64,000 nucleotides of DNA from Pseudomonas brassicacearum subsp. neoaurantiaca (GCF_013608025.1 NZ_VDLV01000010.1:261400-325399), one strand, 5' to 3'. Shown: positions 31,279-42,184, counted from the stretch's first letter. The notes: a model not told the origin generated them from the sequence alone. Program-made: numbers and translations.

Positions 31279-32643
31279 ATGCAAGAAACCAAGCCGACCC
31301 GCGTCCGCTATTTGATCCTGCTCATGCTGTTTTTGGTGACGACGATCAACTATGCCGACCGCGCAACTATCGCCATCGCCGGCTCCAGCCTGCAGAAAGA
31401 CCTCGGCATTGACGCCGTTACCCTCGGTTATATCTTCTCCGCTTTCGGTTGGGCCTACGTGGCCGGGCAGATTCCCGGCGGCTGGCTGCTCGACCGTTTT
31501 GGCTCGAAAAAAATCTATGCCTTGAGCATCTTCACCTGGTCGTTGTTCACCGTGCTGCAAGGCTATGTCGGTGAATTTGGCCTGTCGACCGCCGTGGTCG
31601 CGTTGTTCATGCTGCGCTTTTTGGTAGGGTTGGCCGAAGCGCCTTCTTTCCCTGGCAACGCCCGCATCGTCGCCGCCTGGTTCCCCACCGCGGAACGCGG
31701 CACCGCCTCGGCGATCTTCAACTCGGCGCAATATTTCGCCACCGTGTTGTTCGCACCGCTGATGGGTTGGATCGTCTACCGCTTTGGCTGGCAGCACGTG
31801 TTCATCGTGATGGGCGTGATCGGCATCATCTTCTCGCTGATCTGGCTGAAGATCATTCACAGCCCGCGCCAGCACCCAATGATCAACGAGGCCGAGTTCA
31901 ATCACATCGCTTCGAACGGCGCGATGGTCGACATGGACCAGGACAAAGGCAAAGGCAAGAAAACCGATGGTCCGAAGTGGGACTACATTCGCCAACTGCT
32001 GACCAACCGCATGATGCTCGGCGTGTACCTGGGCCAATACTGCATCAACGGCATCACTTACTTCTTCCTGACCTGGTTCCCGGTGTACTTGGTGCAGGAA
32101 CGCGGCATGACCATCCTCAAGGCCGGTTTCATCGCGTCCTTGCCGGCCATCTGCGGCTTCATTGGTGGTGTGCTTGGCGGAGTGATTTCCGACTACCTGC
32201 TGCGCAAGGGCCACTCGCTGACCTTCGCCCGCAAGGCGCCGATTATTGCCGGTCTGCTGGTGTCCAGCAGCATCGTGGCGTGCAACTACGTCGACATCGA
32301 ATGGATGGTGGTGGGCTTCATGGCCTTGGCCTTCTTCGGCAAAGGCGTGGGCGCATTGGGTTGGGCCGTGGTATCCGACACCTCGCCAAAACAGATCGCC
32401 GGCTTGAGCGGCGGCCTGTTCAATACCTTCGGCAACCTGGCATCGATCACCACGCCAATCGTCATCGGCTACATCATCAGCGCCACCGGTTCGTTCAAAT
32501 GGGCCCTGGTGTTCGTCGGTTGCAATGCGTTGGTGGCGGTGTTCAGCTACCTGGTCATCGTGGGCCCGATCAAGCGTGTCGTGCTCAAGGAGCCAACGGC
32601 CAAGGATGCCGATATTTCCAGCCTGTCTGAAGCCAAATCCTGA
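31279..32643 (+). CDS. gudP: MFS sugar-diacid transporter (GudP/GarP-like)
   Basis: A 454-residue, 12-helix major facilitator of the anion:cation symporter group that takes up D-glucarate or D-galactarate. The start MQETKPTRVRYLILLMLF, the helix 1 to 2 stretch TTINYADRATIAIAG, QIPGGWLLDRFGSKK and RFLVGLAEAPSFPGNAR are hallmarks of GudP/GarP/ExuT. The ATG at 31279 is chosen over a GTG five codons upstream because it gives the family N-terminus and has GGAAG upstream. Thirteen bases separate it from garD. Confidence 0.9.
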   Translation: MQETKPTRVRYLILLMLFLVTTINYADRATIAIAGSSLQKDLGIDAVTLGYIFSAFGWAYVAGQIPGGWLLDRFGSKKIYALSIFTWSLFTVLQGYVGEFGLSTAVVALFMLRFLVGLAEAPSFPGNARIVAAWFPTAERGTASAIFNSAQYFATVLFAPLMGWIVYRFGWQHVFIVMGVIGIIFSLIWLKIIHSPRQHPMINEAEFNHIASNGAMVDMDQDKGKGKKTDGPKWDYIRQLLTNRMMLGVYLGQYCINGITYFFLTWFPVYLVQERGMTILKAGFIASLPAICGFIGGVLGGVISDYLLRKGHSLTFARKAPIIAGLLVSSSIVACNYVDIEWMVVGFMALAFFGKGVGALGWAVVSDTSPKQIAGLSGGLFNTFGNLASITTPIVIGYIISATGSFKWALVFVGCNALVAVFSYLVIVGPIKRVVLKEPTAKDADISSLSEAKS

Positions 32644-32655
32644 GGAGCGGCATCG

Positions 32656-34209
32656 ATGCAACTGATTGAACATGCCGATTCGCCCCGTTACATCCGCCTG
32701 CACGAGCGGGACAACGTGGTGATTGTCGTCAACGACCAGGGTGTACCGGCCGGGACCGAATTCCCGGACGGCCTGGTCACCGTGGACTTCGTCCCGCAGA
32801 GCCACAAAGTCACCCTGGTGGACATTCCCGAGGGTGGCGAGGTCATTCGCTACGGCCAGGTCATTGGCTACGCGCTGCAACCGATCCCCCGTGGCAGTTG
32901 GGTCAAGGAAGACCAGTTGCGCATGCCTACCGCACCACCGTTGGACAGCTTGCCGCTGTCCACCGATGTGCCGGCGGCCGATGCGCCGCTGGAGGGCTAC
33001 ACCTTCGAGGGTTATCGCAACGCCGACGGTACCGTCGGCACACGCAACATCCTGGGCATCACCACCACGGTGCAGTGCGTGACCGGGGTGCTGGACCATG
33101 CGGTCAAGCGCATCAAGGACGAGCTGCTGCCCAAGTACCCGAACGTCGATGACGTGGTGGCCCTGACCCACAGCTATGGCTGCGGCGTGGCGATCACCGC
33201 CACCGACGCCTACATCCCGATCCGCACCGTGCGCAACCTGGCGCGCAACCCGAACCTGGGTGGCGAGGCGCTGGTGATCAGCCTGGGCTGCGAGAAATTG
33301 CAGGCCGGGCAGGTGATGCATGAAGGCGACAGCTCGGTGGACCTCAGCGAGCCATGGTTGTATCGCCTGCAGGACTCCAGTCACGGTTTCACGGAAATGA
33401 TCGAGCAGATCATGGAATTGGCCGAGACGCGGCTCAAGAAACTCGACCAGCGTCGCCGCGAAACCGTGCCGGCCTCGGAACTGATCCTGGGCATGCAGTG
33501 CGGCGGCAGCGATGCGTTTTCCGGCATCACCGCCAACCCGGCCCTGGGCTACGCCTCGGACTTGTTGCTGCGGGCCGGCGCGACGGTGATGTTTTCCGAA
33601 GTCACCGAAGTACGCGATGCGATCTACCTGCTGACTTCCCGGGCGCAAACCCAGGAAGTCGCGCAGGAACTGGTGCGTGAAATGGACTGGTACGACCGTT
33701 ACCTGGCCAAGGGCGAAGCCGATCGCAGCGCCAACACCACGCCGGGCAACAAGAAGGGTGGGTTGTCGAACATCGTCGAGAAGTCCCTGGGCTCGATCGT
33801 CAAGTCCGGCAGCAGCGCCATCAACGGCGTGCTTGGCCCGGGCGAGCGGTTCAAGCAAAAGGGCCTGATCTTCTGTGCCACGCCGGCCAGCGATTTTGTC
33901 TGCGGCACGCTGCAATTGGCGGCGGGGATGAACCTGCACGTGTTCACCACGGGCCGGGGCACGCCGTACGGCCTGGCGATGGCGCCGGTGGTGAAGGTCT
34001 CGACCCGCACCGAACTGGCCCAGCGCTGGCCGGACCTGATCGACATCGACGCTGGCCGCATCGCCACCGGGCGCGCGACCATCGAAGAGTTGGGCTGGGA
34101 ACTGTTCCACTACTACCTGGACGTGGCCAGCGGCAAGAAACAGACCTGGGCCGAACGGCACAAGCTGTTCAACGACATCACCTTGTTCAACCCGGCGCCG
34201 ATTACCTGA
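32656..34209 (+). CDS. garD: Galactarate dehydratase
   Basis: A 517-residue dehydratase that makes 5-keto-4-deoxyglucarate from galactarate, feeding KdgD. It has an N-terminal SAF domain (residues ~10-80) and a large UxaA/GarD domain with [59 protein letters not shown] and a closing [15 protein letters not shown]. Its conserved cysteines and histidines fit the iron-dependent family. GAGGAGCGGC precedes the ATG. No separate glucarate dehydratase gene is present, so galactarate is the likely main substrate of the cluster. Confidence 0.92.
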   Translation: MQLIEHADSPRYIRLHERDNVVIVVNDQGVPAGTEFPDGLVTVDFVPQSHKVTLVDIPEGGEVIRYGQVIGYALQPIPRGSWVKEDQLRMPTAPPLDSLPLSTDVPAADAPLEGYTFEGYRNADGTVGTRNILGITTTVQCVTGVLDHAVKRIKDELLPKYPNVDDVVALTHSYGCGVAITATDAYIPIRTVRNLARNPNLGGEALVISLGCEKLQAGQVMHEGDSSVDLSEPWLYRLQDSSHGFTEMIEQIMELAETRLKKLDQRRRETVPASELILGMQCGGSDAFSGITANPALGYASDLLLRAGATVMFSEVTEVRDAIYLLTSRAQTQEVAQELVREMDWYDRYLAKGEADRSANTTPGNKKGGLSNIVEKSLGSIVKSGSSAINGVLGPGERFKQKGLIFCATPASDFVCGTLQLAAGMNLHVFTTGRGTPYGLAMAPVVKVSTRTELAQRWPDLIDIDAGRIATGRATIEELGWELFHYYLDVASGKKQTWAERHKLFNDITLFNPAPIT

Positions 34210-34235
34210 TGATTGCGTGATCGATGGAGATCCAG

Positions 34236-34325
34236 TGTGGGAGCGAGCTTGCTCGCGATGGGGGCGGTACATTCAGCATTGATGCCAGCTGACCCAACGC
34301 TATCGCGAGCAAGCTCGCTCCCACA
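34236..34325. repeat. REPIN-like doublet (TGTGGGAGCGAGC family)
   Basis: An inverted doublet 26 bp after garD. A further solo arm lies at about 34372-34400. Together they fill most of the garD to AEC-carrier gap. Confidence 0.85.
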
Positions 34326-34371
34326 GGGGGATGTGGGGTGAATATGGATTTTGTGTTCAGCGCAGGATGAA

Positions 34372-34400
34372 TGTGGGAGCGAGCCTGCTCGCGAAGAGGC
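34372..34400 (+). repeat. Solo REP element (TGTGGGAGCGAGC family)
   Basis: One arm, TGTGGGAGCGAGCCTGCTCGCGA, without a partner, 72 bp before the AEC carrier start. Confidence 0.75.
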
Positions 34401-34471
34401 TCGACCAGACGCCAACGCCGTGAGTGGCTTATCATTAGCCACCTAACGACACCCTCTTCAAGGTCCCCGGC

Positions 34472-35413
34472 ATGCTGGCAATTTTCCTCGAAACCCTGAA
34501 CATCACCGCGCCGGTGTTTGCCATGCTGTTTCTGGGTACGTTGCTCAAGCGTATCTACTGGATCAACGACAACTTCATTCACATCGCCTCGTCCCTGGTG
34601 TTCAACGTCACCATGCCGGCGCTGTTGTTTCTTGGCATCCTGCACGCCGATCTGCACGCGGCGTTGCAACCCGATCTGCTGATCTATTTCTCGATTGCCA
34701 CCCTGGTGAGTTTCGCGATGGCCTGGGGCTGGGCGATCTGGCGATGCCCGCGGGAGGATCGCGGCATCTACACCCAGGGCGCGTTTCGCGGCAATAACGG
34801 CGTGATCGGCCTGGCGTTGGCGGCCAGCATGTACGGTGACTACGGGATTTCCCTGGGGGCGATTCTCGCGGCGCTGGTGATCCTGTTCTACAACACCTTG
34901 TCGACCATCGTGCTGGCGGTCTACAGCCCGGTGATCAAGTCCGATCCGTGGAGCATCTGCAAAAGTGTGATCAGCAACCCGCTGATCATCAGCGTGATCG
35001 TCGCCGCGCCGTTCGCCTATTGGCAGATCGGTCTGCCGAACTGGTTCGAGACTTCAGCCAAGTACCTCTCGCAAATGACCTTGCCCCTGGCGCTGATCTG
35101 CATCGGCGGTACGCTGTCGCTTGCGGCCTTGCGCAAAAGCGGCAAGATGGCCCTGAGTTCGAGCCTGGTGAAGATGGTCGGTTTGCCGCTGGTGACCACG
35201 CTGGGCGCGTGGTTGTGGGGCTTTCGCGGGGCGGAGCTGGGGATTCTGTTCCTGTACTTCGGCAGCCCCACCGCCGCCGCCAGCTTCGTCATGGCCCGGG
35301 CGGCCGATGGCAACCATGAACTGGCGGCGGCGATCATCGTCATCACCACGTTGATGGCGGCGATTACCACCAACCTGGGGATCTTTGTGTTGCAGTGGGG
35401 TGGGTGGATCTAG
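34472..35413 (+). CDS. AEC-family (auxin efflux carrier-like) transporter
   Basis: A 313-residue membrane protein with about ten helices, arranged as two inverted halves as in the AEC/BART superfamily. Marker segments are FNVTMPALLFLGIL (helix 2), GAFRGNNGVIGLALA and TLPLALICIGGTLSLAAL near the start of the second half, then FGSPTAAASFVMA. Bacterial members move malate, malonate or other organic anions; the substrate cannot be assigned here. It is monocistronic and flanked by REPs. The ATG at 34472 gives a full first helix. Confidence 0.88.
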   Translation: MLAIFLETLNITAPVFAMLFLGTLLKRIYWINDNFIHIASSLVFNVTMPALLFLGILHADLHAALQPDLLIYFSIATLVSFAMAWGWAIWRCPREDRGIYTQGAFRGNNGVIGLALAASMYGDYGISLGAILAALVILFYNTLSTIVLAVYSPVIKSDPWSICKSVISNPLIISVIVAAPFAYWQIGLPNWFETSAKYLSQMTLPLALICIGGTLSLAALRKSGKMALSSSLVKMVGLPLVTTLGAWLWGFRGAELGILFLYFGSPTAAASFVMARAADGNHELAAAIIVITTLMAAITTNLGIFVLQWGGWI

Positions 35414-35444
35414 CCCTGGATTTTGCACCGTTCTTGAGGACCAA

Positions 35445-35522
35445 TCGCGAGCAAGCTCGCTCCCACAGTGGCTTGTGGTTATACCGCGATCTCCTGTGGG
35501 AGCGAGCTTGCTCGCGATAGCG
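35445..35522. repeat. REP pair in reversed (outward) arrangement
   Basis: CGCGAGCAAGCTCGCTCCCACA comes first and TGTGGGAGCGAGCTTGCTCGCGA second, the opposite order from the usual facing doublets. It lies between convergent genes. Confidence 0.75.
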
Positions 35523-35531
35523 ATCTAACCG

Positions 35532-35909
35532 TCACTCGGCTTGGTAGCTATCGATCACTTCCTGCGCCGCCCGAAACGCATCTATCGCCGCCGGCACGCC
35601 CGCGTACACCGCGCAATGCAGCAACGCCTCGCGGATCTCTTCCACGGTGCAACCATTGTTCAACGCGCCGCGCACGTGGCCCTTCAGTTCCTGCGGACAC
35701 TTGAGGGCGGTGAGGGCGGCGAGGGTGATCAGGCTGCGGGTCTTCAGCGGCAGGCCTTCGCGACTCCAGACGCTGCCCCAGGCGTGCTCGTTGACGAAGT
35801 CCTGCAGCGGCTGGGTGAACTCGGTGGCGTTGCCCAGGGCGCGGTCGACGAACGCATCGCCCATCACCTGGCGACGCATGTCCAGGCCGGTCTTCGGAGT
35901 GTCGGTCAT
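35532..35909 (-). CDS. Carboxymuconolactone decarboxylase-family protein
   Basis: A 125-residue small all-helical protein of the CMD/AhpD superfamily, close in length to PcaC. It has the family core REGLPLKTRSLITLAALTAL, then ELKGHVRGALNNGCTVEEIREALLHCAVYAGVPAAIDAF. It lacks the CxxC of AhpD-type peroxidases, since only a single cysteine sits at each position. The start at 35909 overlaps the stop of the upstream antiporter gene as ATGA. There are no other protocatechuate-pathway genes nearby, so a PcaC role is doubtful. Confidence 0.85.
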   Translation of the reverse strand: MTDTPKTGLDMRRQVMGDAFVDRALGNATEFTQPLQDFVNEHAWGSVWSREGLPLKTRSLITLAALTALKCPQELKGHVRGALNNGCTVEEIREALLHCAVYAGVPAAIDAFRAAQEVIDSYQAE

Positions 35910-37000
35910 GGCAAATCCCTCTTGTGGTGTTGGCGGCGCCAGGCGCGCACCGAGGTGAACAGCAAAAACGCGAGCAGGGCCGGCAGCACATAGAACAGCA
36001 TCAGCCGCTCCAATTGGCCGGCGAGTGGCATACCGGTGGTGAACGACACCACGTGCAGCCCATAGACCGCATACAAGCCCAGGAACAGCAAACCTTCGGC
36101 GCGGGTGACGCGGTAGCCGGAATAAAACACCGGCAGGCACAGCACCGCGACGCCGAGCATCACCGGCAGGTCGAAATCCAGGGCGTTGGGCGAGACCGAG
36201 AGCGGTGAAGGCGCGGCGAGGGCGGTCACACCCAGCACGCCCAGCAAGTTGAACAGGTTGCTGCCGATCACGTTGCCCACCGCGATGTCCCGTTGGCCCC
36301 GCAGGGCGGCGATCAACGAAGTGGCGAGCTCCGGCAGCGATGTGCTGACGGCCACGATGGTCAAGCCGATGATGCGCTCCGACAAGCCCAGGTCCGTGGC
36401 CACTTCCACCGCAGCGCCCAGCAACAGGTGCCCGGCGAATACCAGCATCGCCAGGCCCGACGCGATCATCACCAGGCTTCTGGGCCAGGACACATGGGCC
36501 ACTTCGCCACCCAGCGGATGCGGCCGTGCGGAGTGTCGTGACTGGCGCAACAACAGGCCCAGGTACACCGCCAGGGCTATCAACAGCAGGACGCCGTCGA
36601 GTCGGGTCAACTCCTCGTTCCAGGCCAGAATGGACACCAGCAAGCTGGCGCCGATCATCAACGGGATGTCCAGGCGCACCAGTTGGCGCGAGACGCGTAA
36701 CGGAATGATCAGCGCCGAAAGCCCCAGAGTGACGAGGATGTTGAAGATACTGCTGCCGATCACGCTGCCCACGGCGATATCGGCGTTCTGCGCCAGGGTC
36801 GCCTGCAGGCTGACGGCCATTTGTGGCGCGCTGCTGCCGAAGGCAACGACGGTAAGGCCGATGATCAGTGGTCGCACCAGCAAGCGTGCCGCGAGACCGA
36901 CGGCGGCGCGCACCAGCAGTTCGGCGCCGGCGATCAGCAACAGCAGGGCGCCGAACAGTTCGAGCAGGCTGAGCAGCGGTAGGGCGTTGATCAGGGAAAT
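35906..37000 (-). CDS. Calcium/sodium antiporter-family membrane protein (YrbG-like)
   Basis: About 364 residues with two homologous five-helix halves of the Na/Ca exchanger family. Each has an alpha-repeat: GLTVVAFGSSAPQMAVSL with GSVIGSSIFNIL, and GLTIVAVSTSLPELATSL with GNVIGSNLFNLLG. The start is uncertain: no ATG, GTG or TTG lies between 37000 and the first helix. An ATT at 37000 has GGAG 7 bases upstream. The nearest ATG in frame (37099) would overlap rlpA by 83 bases and add a non-hydrophobic 33-residue tail. The stop overlaps the next gene by four bases. Confidence 0.82.
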   Translation of the reverse strand: MSLINALPLLSLLELFGALLLLIAGAELLVRAAVGLAARLLVRPLIIGLTVVAFGSSAPQMAVSLQATLAQNADIAVGSVIGSSIFNILVTLGLSALIIPLRVSRQLVRLDIPLMIGASLLVSILAWNEELTRLDGVLLLIALAVYLGLLLRQSRHSARPHPLGGEVAHVSWPRSLVMIASGLAMLVFAGHLLLGAAVEVATDLGLSERIIGLTIVAVSTSLPELATSLIAALRGQRDIAVGNVIGSNLFNLLGVLGVTALAAPSPLSVSPNALDFDLPVMLGVAVLCLPVFYSGYRVTRAEGLLFLGLYAVYGLHVVSFTTGMPLAGQLERLMLFYVLPALLAFLLFTSVRAWRRQHHKRDLP

Positions 37001-37016
37001 GGCTGGGCTCCGTCTA

Positions 37017-37394
37017 TCAATCGTCGAGGGCTTGCACGCGCACCCGCGCAGTGCCGGTGCGCAACATGCCCAATTGCTCGGCGGCGGCGCGCGACACATC
37101 GATCAGGCGACCGCGTGTGTACGGGCCGCGATCGTTGATGCGGACCACGACGCTCTCGTCGTTGCCAAGGTTAGTGATTTTCACCCGGGTGCCGAATGGC
37201 AACTGGCGATGCGCGGCGGTCAGGCCGTGCTGGTCGAAACGCTCGCCGCTGGCGGTGCGCTTGCCATGATGCCTGGAGCCGTAATAGGAGGCGACGCCGG
37301 TCTGGTCGTAGCCGTGTGGATCAACCGTCCCGCTCTGGCTGGCACAGCCGGCCAGCAGGGACAGCAGGGCGCAGGCGCCGAGGAGACGCTTCAT
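37017..37394 (-). CDS. RlpA-like lipoprotein (double-psi beta-barrel), short form
   Basis: A 125-residue outer-membrane lipoprotein with signal peptide MKRLLGACALLSLLAG and lipobox LAGC. The double-psi barrel domain shows GVASYYGSRHHGKRTASGERFD, LPFGTRVKITNL and VVRINDRGPYTRGRLIDVS, the active-site pattern of RlpA lytic transglycosylases, which cut naked glycan strands. It lacks the C-terminal SPOR domain of septal RlpA and is about a third its length, so localisation at the septum is unlikely by that route. The antiporter gene follows within 20 bases. Confidence 0.88.
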   Translation of the reverse strand: MKRLLGACALLSLLAGCASQSGTVDPHGYDQTGVASYYGSRHHGKRTASGERFDQHGLTAAHRQLPFGTRVKITNLGNDESVVVRINDRGPYTRGRLIDVSRAAAEQLGMLRTGTARVRVQALDD

Positions 37395-37432
37395 CAAGAG
37401 ATTTCCCACATCAGTGTGGTTGTGAAAATAAT

Positions 37433-37541
37433 TGTGGCGAGGGAGCTTGCTCCCGCTGTGCCGCGAAGCGGCCCCCAACAATCTGTTGCTAGACATAGGG
37501 GGCTGCTGCGCAGCCCAGCGGGAGCAAGCTCCCTCGCCACA
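37433..37541. repeat. Inverted pair of 'GGGAGCTTGCTCCC' REP-like elements
   Basis: A facing pair lying between gatB (upstream) and the rlpA-like gene, both on the minus strand; it probably marks the transcript end of gatCAB. Confidence 0.85.
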
Positions 37542-37579
37542 GGAGACCGAGCCAGGCCGGAAGACTGGCTCCATGGCCA

Positions 37580-39025
37580 TCAGCCTTCGAGCTTGCTTTT
37601 GAGCAATTCGTTGACCTGTTGCGGGTTGGCCTTGCCCTTGGAGGCTTTCATGGCCTGGCCGACGAAGAAGCCGAACATCTTGCCGCGCTTGGCTTCGTCT
37701 GCCGCGCGGTACTGTTCGACCTGCTCGGCGTTGGCCGCGAGCATTTCATCAAGCACGGCGCTGATCGCACCGGTGTCGGTGACCTGCTTCAAGCCGCGCT
37801 TCTCGATGATCTCGTCAGCGCTGCCTTCACCGTTAGCCATGGCCTCGAACACCATCTTGGCAATCTTGCCGGAAATGGTGTTGTCCTTGATCCGCAACAG
37901 CATGCCGCCCAGTTGCTCGGCCGAGACCGGCGACTCGTCGATCTCCAGGCCCTGCTTGTTCAACAGGCTGCCCAACTCGACCATCACCCAGTTGGCCGCC
38001 AGCTTGGCGTCGCCGCCGATGCTCACGACTTTCTCGAAGTAATCGGCCTGTTCCCGGCTGGTGGCCAAGACGTTGGCGTCGTAGCTCGACAGCCCGAACT
38101 GCGCCTGGAAACGCTCGCGTTTTTGCGGCGGCAACTCCGGCAGGGTGGCGCGTACTTCATCGAGGAACGAATTCTCGATGACCACCGGCAGCAAGTCCGG
38201 GTCGGGGAAGTAACGGTAGTCGTTGGCTTCTTCCTTGCTGCGCATCGGACGGGTCTCGTCCTTGTTCGGGTCGTACAGGCGGGTCTGCTGGATGACCTTG
38301 CCGCCGTCCTCGATCAGTTCGATCTGGCGCTGGATCTCGCTGTTGATCGCCTTCTCGATGAAGCGGAACGAGTTGACGTTCTTGATCTCGCAGCGGGTGC
38401 CGAACTCGGCCTGGCCCTTCGGACGGATCGACACGTTGCAGTCGCAACGCAGCGAGCCTTCGGCCATGTTGCCGTCGCAGATGCCCAGGTAGCGCACCAG
38501 CGCATGGATCGCCTTGACGTAGGCCACGGCTTCCTTGGCGCTGCGCATGTCCGGCTCGGAGACGATTTCCAGCAGCGGCGTGCCAGCACGGTTCAGGTCG
38601 ATGCCAGTGGCACCGTTGAACTCTTCATGCAGGCTCTTGCCGGCGTCTTCTTCCAGGTGCGCGCGGGTGATGCCGACGCGCTTGACGGTGCCGTCTTCCA
38701 GGGCGATGTCCAGGTGGCCCTTGCCGACGATCGGCAGTTCCATCTGGCTGATCTGGTAGCCCTTGGGCAGGTCCGGGTAGAAGTAGTTCTTGCGGGCGAA
38801 CACGTTGTGCTGGCCGATCTCGGCATCGATCGCCAGGCCGAACATTACTGCCATGCGCACCGCTTCGGCGTTGAGCACCGGCAGCACGCCGGGCATGCCC
38901 AGGTCCACCAGGCTGGCCTGGGTGTTGGGCTCGGAACCGAAAGTGGTCGAGCTACCGGAAAAGATTTTCGATCGGGTGGTGAGCTGGGTATGAATCTCCA
39001 GCCCGATCACGACTTCCCATTGCAT
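37580..39025 (-). CDS. gatB: Aspartyl/glutamyl-tRNA(Asn/Gln) amidotransferase subunit B
   Basis: A 481-residue kinase-like subunit of GatCAB, which phosphorylates the misacylated Glu or Asp on tRNA and transfers ammonia to it. Marker motifs are [13 protein letters not shown] at the start, [29 protein letters not shown] and CDCNVSIRP. The C-terminal YqeY-like tRNA-binding tail ends [17 protein letters not shown] precedes the ATG. It lies 10 bp after gatA in the operon gatC-gatA-gatB. Confidence 0.96.
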   Translation of the reverse strand: MQWEVVIGLEIHTQLTTRSKIFSGSSTTFGSEPNTQASLVDLGMPGVLPVLNAEAVRMAVMFGLAIDAEIGQHNVFARKNYFYPDLPKGYQISQMELPIVGKGHLDIALEDGTVKRVGITRAHLEEDAGKSLHEEFNGATGIDLNRAGTPLLEIVSEPDMRSAKEAVAYVKAIHALVRYLGICDGNMAEGSLRCDCNVSIRPKGQAEFGTRCEIKNVNSFRFIEKAINSEIQRQIELIEDGGKVIQQTRLYDPNKDETRPMRSKEEANDYRYFPDPDLLPVVIENSFLDEVRATLPELPPQKRERFQAQFGLSSYDANVLATSREQADYFEKVVSIGGDAKLAANWVMVELGSLLNKQGLEIDESPVSAEQLGGMLLRIKDNTISGKIAKMVFEAMANGEGSADEIIEKRGLKQVTDTGAISAVLDEMLAANAEQVEQYRAADEAKRGKMFGFFVGQAMKASKGKANPQQVNELLKSKLEG

Positions 39026-39035
39026 GTGTTTCTCC

Positions 39036-40487
39036 TCAGAAGCCGGTTGGGGTGCGGGTGTGCCAGCCAGTATTCAATTGATACTGGTGGGCAACATTCA
39101 ACAGGCGGCCTTCCTGGAAATACGGCGCGAGCAGTTGCACGCCCACCGGCAGGCCATCGACGAAACCGGCCGGCATGGACAGGCCCGGCAAGCCGGCGAG
39201 GTTGGCGGTGATGGTGTAGACGTCTTCCAGGTACTCGGCAACCGGGTCGCTGTTCTTGGCGCCGAGCTTCCAGGCCGGGTTCGGCGTGGTTGGGCCGAGG
39301 ATGATGTCGACCTCGTTGAACGCGGCCATGAAATCGTTCTTCACCAGGCGACGGATTTTCTGCGCCTTGAGGTAATAAGCATCGTAGTAGCCGGCGGACA
39401 ACGCGTAGGCGCCGACCATGATCCGGCGCTGCACTTCGGCGCCAAAGCCTTCGCCACGGGAGCGCTTGTACAGGTCGACCAGGTTTTCCGGGTTCTCGCA
39501 GCGATAGCCGAAGCGCACGCCGTCGAAGCGCGACAGGTTCGAGGAGGCTTCCGCCGGGGCGATCACGTAGTACGCCGGAATGGCGTGCTGCATGTTCGGC
39601 AGGCTGATTTCCTTGATCACCGCGCCGAGCTTTTCCAGCTCTTTGACGCTGTTATGGACCAGCTCGGCGATGCGCGGGTCGAGGCCGGCGCTGAAGTATT
39701 CCTTCGGCACGCCGATGCGCAGGCCTTGCAGCGAGCCGTTGAGGCTGGCGCTGTAGTCCGGAACCGGTTCATCGATGCTGGTGGAGTCGTTCGGGTCGAA
39801 GCCGGCCATGCCTTGCAGCAGGATCGCGCAGTCTTCGGCGGTGCGGGCCAGCGGGCCACCCTGGTCGAGGCTGGAGGCGTAGGCGATCATGCCCCAGCGC
39901 GAAACGCGACCGTAGGTCGGTTTCAGGCCGGTGAGGTTGGTGAACGCTGCTGGCTGGCGGATCGAGCCACCAGTGTCGGTGGCGGTGGCGGCCGGCAGCA
40001 GGCGCGCGGCCACGGCGGCGGCGGAACCGCCGGACGAACCACCCGGCACGTGTTCCAGGTTCCACGGGTTTTTCACTGCGCCGTAGTGGCTCGACTCGTT
40101 GGCCGAACCCATGGCGAATTCGTCCATGTTGGTCTTGCCCAGGGTCACGGTGCCGGCAGCGGCCAGCTTGGCGACCACGGTGGCATCGTACGGGGCCTTG
40201 AAGTTGTCGAGCATCTTCGAGCCGCAACTGGTGCGGATGCCCTGCGTGCAGAACAGGTCCTTGTGGGCAATCGGCGCGCCGAGCAGGGCGCCGCTCTCAC
40301 CATTGGCGCGACGGGCGTCGGCGGCCTTGGCCTGGCTCAGGGCCAATTCTTCGGTGAGGCTGATGAAGCTGTTGAGCTGCGGATCGAGCTGGGCGATGCG
40401 CGCCAGCAGGGCCTTGGTCAGCTCTTCGGAGGAAAACTTTTTGTCGGCGAGTCCGCGGGCGATCTCGGCCAGGGTCATGTGATGCAT
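39036..40487 (-). CDS. gatA: Aspartyl/glutamyl-tRNA(Asn/Gln) amidotransferase subunit A
   Basis: A 483-residue amidase-signature enzyme that releases ammonia from glutamine for GatB. It has the Ser-cisSer-Lys triad context: Lys in [10 protein letters not shown], and two serines in [13 protein letters not shown] and [11 protein letters not shown]. Length is standard. The ATG at 40487 ([10 protein letters not shown]) gives the usual family N-terminus, although an ATG three codons later is possible. It follows gatC after 16 bp. Confidence 0.96.
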   Translation of the reverse strand: MHHMTLAEIARGLADKKFSSEELTKALLARIAQLDPQLNSFISLTEELALSQAKAADARRANGESGALLGAPIAHKDLFCTQGIRTSCGSKMLDNFKAPYDATVVAKLAAAGTVTLGKTNMDEFAMGSANESSHYGAVKNPWNLEHVPGGSSGGSAAAVAARLLPAATATDTGGSIRQPAAFTNLTGLKPTYGRVSRWGMIAYASSLDQGGPLARTAEDCAILLQGMAGFDPNDSTSIDEPVPDYSASLNGSLQGLRIGVPKEYFSAGLDPRIAELVHNSVKELEKLGAVIKEISLPNMQHAIPAYYVIAPAEASSNLSRFDGVRFGYRCENPENLVDLYKRSRGEGFGAEVQRRIMVGAYALSAGYYDAYYLKAQKIRRLVKNDFMAAFNEVDIILGPTTPNPAWKLGAKNSDPVAEYLEDVYTITANLAGLPGLSMPAGFVDGLPVGVQLLAPYFQEGRLLNVAHQYQLNTGWHTRTPTGF

Positions 40488-40503
40488 GAGAGGCTCTTTC
40501 CCT

Positions 40504-40791
40504 TTAGTCGATGACTTTCGGAACCAGGTACAGGCCGTTTTCGACCGCTGGCGCGATGGACTGGTAGGCCTCGCGGTGATTGGACTCGGTCACGACGTCG
40601 GCGCGCAGGCGCTGGCTGGCTTCCAGTGGGTGGGCCAGCGGTTCGATACCGTCGGTATTGACCGCTTGCATTTCGTCGACCAGCCCGAGAATGCTGTTCA
40701 GGGCAGAAGTGATGTGTGGAAGATCGGCTTCATTGAGGCCCAGACAGGCCAGATGAGCGATTTTTTCCACGTCGGAGCGTTCAAGCGCCAT
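40504..40791 (-). CDS. gatC: Aspartyl/glutamyl-tRNA(Asn/Gln) amidotransferase subunit C
   Basis: A 95-residue belt subunit that wraps GatA and contacts GatB to stabilise the amidotransferase. It has the family layout [28 protein letters not shown] followed by [18 protein letters not shown] and a proline-rich end. GGAGAATCCC precedes the ATG. First gene of the operon; the 214 bp gap to mreB upstream is divergent and holds both promoters. Confidence 0.95.
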   Translation of the reverse strand: MALERSDVEKIAHLACLGLNEADLPHITSALNSILGLVDEMQAVNTDGIEPLAHPLEASQRLRADVVTESNHREAYQSIAPAVENGLYLVPKVID

Positions 40792-40993
40792 GGGATTCTC
40801 CAGTGGAAAACAAAACGGACGCAGTCGGTCCGTGTGTTAGATTGTCGGAACACTACCGCATTTCTACGGCGCTACCGCCGCGATTTCGAGGTTTGGTGCA
40901 CAGAAAAGCGGCCAATTTAACATATTGGCGCCTTGCCCAAAATCCCTGTCGTTGTTAGAGTTTGCCGCACTTTTTTACCCACGCGTTGCCTAG

Positions 40994-42043
<1,050 letters not shown>

Positions 42044-42076
42044 GCCTGGCGGGATGGTCTATGTTGTTCGCTCCCG

Positions 42077-42098
42077 GGCAGCACTTTGCAGTGCTGCC
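42077..42098 (+). promoter_or_regulatory. Hairpin in the mreB-mreC gap
   Basis: GGCAGCACT (42077-42085), loop TTGC and AGTGCTGCC (42090-42098). Only a weak T-rich stretch follows. It could attenuate transcription so that MreB exceeds MreC/MreD. Confidence 0.5.
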
Positions 42099-42184
42099 TG
42101 TTGGCGTTTATCTTCTGTCATTCGTATCCAGGCCGGTTTGATGCCGTATGAATAAAGAAAACATTTGCCTGGGAGGAGCGGCCT

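Noticed and set aside
31057..34272. A 1071-codon open frame opposite the dehydrogenase, gudP and garD genes
   Set aside because: It is antisense to three well-recognised genes, has the His/Gln/Val/Ala-rich composition typical of high-GC shadow frames and no domain.
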